Source: JAGNXB01 sp942490895
GTDB lineage: Bacteria > Bacteroidota > Bacteroidia > Chitinophagales > Saprospiraceae
Length of the DNA: 64,000 nucleotides
Direction of reading: 5' to 3'
Assembly (NCBI GenBank): GCA_942490895.1
Contig: CALNZC010000013.1
Span: forward strand, 1-64,000
Shown here in pieces: positions 60,685-64,000 of this stretch (the first letter of the stretch is position 1; each line of letters opens with the position of its first letter). The translations under genes and the position numbers were made by a program. The notes under the pieces are model-generated. The model was given only the letters and a program-made list of their open reading frames with translations, was not told where the DNA came from and ran no database searches.

Positions 60685-62793
60685 ATGGGATTGATGAATA
60701 CCATCCGGAAGAATCCAATCATTCTTCTCCTCTCTATCGGTCTGGCCATGGCCGGTTTCATCTTGATGGACATGATGACTTCCGGAGGCCCGCAGTCTGC
60801 GAACCAATTCACTCTTGGCAAAGTAGATGGCCAACGAATTGACTGGCAGGTCTTTAGCGATACAGAAAATCGATTGTTTGGAAATAGTGGCGCTGACGTC
60901 TTCCAACGGAAACAGCAGCTCTGGAACTATTTCGTAGAAAAGATCCTCATCGACGAAATTTCCGATGATCTCGGTCTTGGCGTGGGTAAGGAAGAACTGG
61001 TCGATCTTGAATTCGGAACGAATTTGAGTCCGATCATTCAGAGGAATTTCATGGATCCCAATACGCGTCAGGTGGATCGTCAGCAGCTCAACAGCCTTCG
61101 ACAGGCGATTGAAGCTGACCAGCTGCCTCCTGATCTGCGCACTTTTTGGGCCGAACAGGAAAAGGAGATTGTTAAAGATCGCCTTCAGGCCAAGATCGTT
61201 GCGATGATCTCCAAGGGCATGTATCTGCCCACCTGGCAGGCAGAAATGATGAATAAGGATCGTGCAACCCAGAGCGAAGTCGCTTATGTGCGCATTCCGT
61301 TTGACGTGGTCAGTGACAGTGAGGTCAGCTTTACGGATGATGATCTCAATGCTTACCTCAAGCAACATCGCGCCAAATTCCATCAGGATGAAGAATCCCG
61401 GGCCATCAGCTTCGTCAGCTTTGACGTGAAGGCAACCCGTGAGGATTCAGCTGCTATCTATAATGACCTGGCCGAAATGGTTGCCCCATTCCAGGAGTCA
61501 ACCAACGACACGCTGTTCATTGAGAACAACTATGGCTTCATGGATGGTGCCTATTATCAAAATGATTTCTTTACCACCCCGGAGGCCGACACCTTATTCA
61601 GTATGCCGAAGGGATCCGTATATGGTCCTTTTGTTGAAAACGGACAATATCTGGTGGTAAAAATCCTCGATCGCATGGTTGTCCCGGACTCCGTACGTTC
61701 ACGCCACATTCTGATCCAGGCAAAAGATCCAGCCGACATCGCACAGGCACAAACCACGATAGACAGTTTGAAAGGACTGGCCGAAGCCGGTATCGTTGCT
61801 TTTGACACACTGGCCTTACAATATGGTCAGGATGCCAGCCGTACATCGGGAGGCGATCTTGGTTTTGTTGCTCAGGGAGCTATGGTCAAGGAATTTAATG
61901 ATCTGATTTTCTATAATGCCTCACCTGGCAAGTACTATACTGTAACTACCCAGTTTGGGGTACACCTGGTACAAGTGACCGATCGCAAGTTCATTGAAAA
62001 CAAGGTTGGCCTGCGCATGGGCATCCTAAACGAAGCGATCATTCCATCTGAAAGCACGCAAAAACGTGCCTATCAGAAGGCCCTGGAAGCGGTCAGTAAA
62101 TACCGTGATCTGGCCAGCCTGGAACAAGCCGCTACCGAAAATAGTGAACTGGTCGTTCAGACCAGTTCGGCCTTCCGTGCCAATGATTTTGCGCTCGGTG
62201 TACTCGGGCAGGGATCCTCCATTCGAGATATCATTCGTTGGGCTTTCAAGCAGAGTTCTGTGGGAAGTATTTCTCCAGAAGTCTATGCCTTTGAAGATGA
62301 ACAAGGAGGATATACAAACAGATACCTGGTTACCGGCTTGTCCTCCATTCGCCCTGAAGGAGATGCAAGTCTGGAGTCCGCTCGCACAGATCTGGAAATT
62401 CTGGTTCGGAATCAGGCAAAAGGTAAAAAGATCGCCGAGCAGATCGCATCCAATTCAGATCTGAATAGCATCGCCCTGACATATTCCACAGCTGTGGATA
62501 CGGCAAAGACCATGGGCTTTACAAGTTCTTTCCTGACCGGAATCGGCAATGAGCCTAAACTGATTGGAACTGTAGTCACAATGGATGCAGGTTCAACTTC
62601 TGCTCCCATCGTTGGTAACAATGGCGTCTATGTCGCCAAAGTCATCAGCCGTCCAACAGAAGTACCACCAGCAAATGTGGCCTTGATTCGCCAGTCAATG
62701 AAGATGCAAAAGTCGAATTCGTTAAACTTCAGATTTGTGGAGTCCTTGAAAAAGGGTGCAAAAATGGAAGACAACCGATCCAACTTCTTCTAA
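60685..62793 (+). CDS. PpiD/SurA-like periplasmic peptidyl-prolyl isomerase
   Basis: The 702-aa protein has an N-terminal membrane anchor ('NPIILLLSIGLAMAGFILMD') and a SurA-N-like chaperone domain. A central parvulin domain contains 'RSRHILIQAKDPADIAQAQT' and 'QYGQDASRTSGGDLGFVAQG'. It is anchored in the inner membrane facing the periplasm and assists folding of outer-membrane and exported proteins. PpiD-type anchoring fits better than soluble SurA. It ends in a strong terminator. Confidence 0.93.
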   Translation: MGLMNTIRKNPIILLLSIGLAMAGFILMDMMTSGGPQSANQFTLGKVDGQRIDWQVFSDTENRLFGNSGADVFQRKQQLWNYFVEKILIDEISDDLGLGVGKEELVDLEFGTNLSPIIQRNFMDPNTRQVDRQQLNSLRQAIEADQLPPDLRTFWAEQEKEIVKDRLQAKIVAMISKGMYLPTWQAEMMNKDRATQSEVAYVRIPFDVVSDSEVSFTDDDLNAYLKQHRAKFHQDEESRAISFVSFDVKATREDSAAIYNDLAEMVAPFQESTNDTLFIENNYGFMDGAYYQNDFFTTPEADTLFSMPKGSVYGPFVENGQYLVVKILDRMVVPDSVRSRHILIQAKDPADIAQAQTTIDSLKGLAEAGIVAFDTLALQYGQDASRTSGGDLGFVAQGAMVKEFNDLIFYNASPGKYYTVTTQFGVHLVQVTDRKFIENKVGLRMGILNEAIIPSESTQKRAYQKALEAVSKYRDLASLEQAATENSELVVQTSSAFRANDFALGVLGQGSSIRDIIRWAFKQSSVGSISPEVYAFEDEQGGYTNRYLVTGLSSIRPEGDASLESARTDLEILVRNQAKGKKIAEQIASNSDLNSIALTYSTAVDTAKTMGFTSSFLTGIGNEPKLIGTVVTMDAGSTSAPIVGNNGVYVAKVISRPTEVPPANVALIRQSMKMQKSNSLNFRFVESLKKGAKMEDNRSNFF

Positions 62794-62810
62794 GAGACCA
62801 AAAAGGAATA

Positions 62811-62848
62811 AAAAAGCCGGAACAGTGAACCTGTTCCGGCTTTTTTTT
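62811..62848 (+). terminator. Intrinsic terminator after the PpiD-like gene
   Basis: A perfect 15-bp stem AAAAAGCCGGAACAG / CTGTTCCGGCTTTTT with loop TGAAC and eight T. Confidence 0.95.
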
Positions 62849-62893
62849 GGCCTGTTCAACCGGGCTTACACCTGAAGTCCGGAGCAGTTTAAA

Positions 62894-63481
62894 CTACTGT
62901 TTTTCTGCCGTAGACCGAATGGCCGCATGAAGCGCTTCTTCATCACCGGGCCGGTATTTCCGTTTGTGATAGACAATCTCTCCCGATCCATTCAGCACAA
63001 AGGTTTGGGGTAACCCATTCAACCCTCCTGGCAGGATCCGGCTGAATTCCCGATGAACATCATTATACGCCAACCAGGGCCACTGACCTTCCTCAACTCT
63101 ACGAGTGAAGGCATCAAAATTCTTGGCAAAGTCCGTGGAGATGGCGACCAGGTTGAAATCTGTTTCCTTCAACCACTCCGGGACTTCCTTTTTCAAGGCT
63201 TCCAGTTCCATGCGGCACGGAAAACAGGTCGTCAACCAAAAGAGAAGGACTGTCGGTTTTCCATTGTTTGGAAATACCTGATCGGAGGTGGTCAACGTAC
63301 CATCAGCACGCTTCAGCTCGATATCATAGGGAAAAACAGACTGGATGTCTGCTGCGGGCCGGGCCGTTTCCATAATATAATTGGGGGTACGTGTCTTCAG
63401 GGCTTGCTCCTCGCCTTCCTGGGCGAACAGACTGAGGGTCAGAAGACTAAAGAGAAGTGTAGAGATCAATCGTTGCATCAT
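62894..63481 (-). CDS. TlpA-like thioredoxin-fold periplasmic protein
   Basis: The 195-aa protein starts at tandem ATGs 63481/63478 with signal peptide 'RLISTLLFSLLTLSLFAQ'. The redox site is 'WLTTCFPCRMELEAL' (C-x-x-C), followed by 'FNLVAISTDF' and a cis-proline 'NGLPQTFVLNGSGEIVYHK'. It is a periplasmic thiol-disulphide or peroxidase-type protein of the TlpA/ResA family; the partner is unknown. It follows the TPR gene 4-8 bp downstream. Confidence 0.93.
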   Translation of the reverse strand: MMQRLISTLLFSLLTLSLFAQEGEEQALKTRTPNYIMETARPAADIQSVFPYDIELKRADGTLTTSDQVFPNNGKPTVLLFWLTTCFPCRMELEALKKEVPEWLKETDFNLVAISTDFAKNFDAFTRRVEEGQWPWLAYNDVHREFSRILPGGLNGLPQTFVLNGSGEIVYHKRKYRPGDEEALHAAIRSTAEKQ

Positions 63482-63485
63482 AAGG

Positions 63486-64000
63486 TTATTGCGTTTGCTG
63501 CAATTGGGCCAGGGCTTCTTTCGCCCGAGCCATAGAAGGATCCAGTAGCAAAGCCTGTTGGTAATCAGATATAGCACCATTCAGATCACCCAATTGTTCC
63601 AGCACATTTCCTCTAGCGAAGTAGGCCAGAGAACGGGTAGGGTCCACTTTCAGGGCAAGGTCAAATTGCTTTCGGGCATCTTGAAGACTATCCAATTCGA
63701 GGTAGATCAAACCGGAATTATAAATCGCATCTGCATATCGGGGATTGCGAAGTACCAGGTCTCGGTAGACTTCCAGAGCATCCTGGTATTGTCCCTGATC
63801 CTGTAAATACTCTGCCAGTGCATGGCGGGCATGATCACTTGTCGAATCCAGACGAACAGCTGTTTGAAAATAGCGCAAGGCCAGAGGTTTCTTTTCTACG
63901 CTCAATAATTTGCCGCATTCTATCCAGGCATCGATCAGATCCGGGTCCTGCTCTGTCGCTTCTTGAAATCGTTTGATCGCCTGAGGATTGTTGCCTTCCT
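63486..64000 (-). CDS. TPR protein, 3' part (5' end outside the window)
   Basis: The frame is open to the window edge; the apparent TTG start at 63905 is internal because the coding sense continues upstream ('FQEATEQDPDLIDAW'). At least five TPRs follow: 'ALRYFQTAVRLDSTSDHARH', 'ALEVYRDLVLRNPRYADAIY', 'ARKQFDLALKVDPTRSLAYF' and 'AISDYQQALLLDPSMARAKE'. It precedes and is probably co-transcribed with the TlpA-like gene. Confidence 0.85.
   Translation of the reverse strand, partial: EGNNPQAIKRFQEATEQDPDLIDAWIECGKLLSVEKKPLALRYFQTAVRLDSTSDHARHALAEYLQDQGQYQDALEVYRDLVLRNPRYADAIYNSGLIYLELDSLQDARKQFDLALKVDPTRSLAYFARGNVLEQLGDLNGAISDYQQALLLDPSMARAKEALAQLQQTQ

Overview
The window looks like a chromosomal segment of a gliding-lineage Bacteroidota, most plausibly a Saprospiria-type organism. 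The evidence is a full-length SprA (the type IX secretion/gliding translocon) next to ruvA, a secreted protein with a C-terminal type IX sorting domain, several TonB proteins with polyproline linkers, a gcvH-vanZ-tonB gene order, and TAnnTTTG-type -7 promoter boxes before prs, rplY, adk, uvrC, an Omp28-like gene and gltA. The lineage call is an inference from gene content; no rRNA or tRNA gene was found in the window.

Layout. 1-7.5 kb is an AT-rich accessory zone. It opens with the 3' end of a TonB-dependent receptor gene. It then carries a leucine-rich-repeat Roc-COR GTPase broken by two compensating frameshifts, a small gene that is a stand-alone copy of that GTPase's C-terminal domain, an 11-bp phased GTAC array, a DTW-domain tRNA-modification gene, the severed 3' end of a second TonB receptor, and a tandem array of roughly 300-bp composite repeats. 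7.5-10.6 kb is a large exported caspase-fold/TPR protein. 10.6-13.7 kb is repeat-rich intergenic DNA around one aldo/keto reductase gene.

13.7-21.3 kb is ordinary metabolic and housekeeping DNA: a quinone reductase, a YfcC-type transporter, prs, rplY, a nitrilase-family amidase, an NlpC/P60 peptidase, adk and obg. 21.6-26.6 kb is a tightly overlapping five-gene minus-strand operon: a squalene/phytoene-synthase-like enzyme, a CrtC/AttH lipocalin-like protein, an ABC ATPase, an ABC permease, and a fusion of an isoprenylcysteine-methyltransferase-like domain to an Lgt-like domain. A perfect 16-bp palindrome lies just upstream. I regard this operon as the strongest candidate for an undescribed pathway: possible isoprenoid lipid synthesis, modification and export.

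27.4-43.4 kb holds uvrC, a two-gene ion-transport unit (an SLC12-type cotransporter fused to a P-loop ATPase, followed by an MscS channel), sprA and ruvA. 43.5-52.4 kb holds a small inverted-repeat element, methylmalonyl-CoA mutase, an M16 peptidase, a type IX-secreted Omp28-like protein, a frameshifted M50 protease, an acyl-CoA dehydrogenase and a DUF4286 gene. 52.4-59.7 kb is a minus-strand run of a TPR protein, three TonB paralogues, VanZ, GcvH and citrate synthase. 59.8-64 kb holds a DUF3109 protein, a PpiD-like chaperone, a TlpA-like thioredoxin and the 3' part of a TPR gene that runs off the window.
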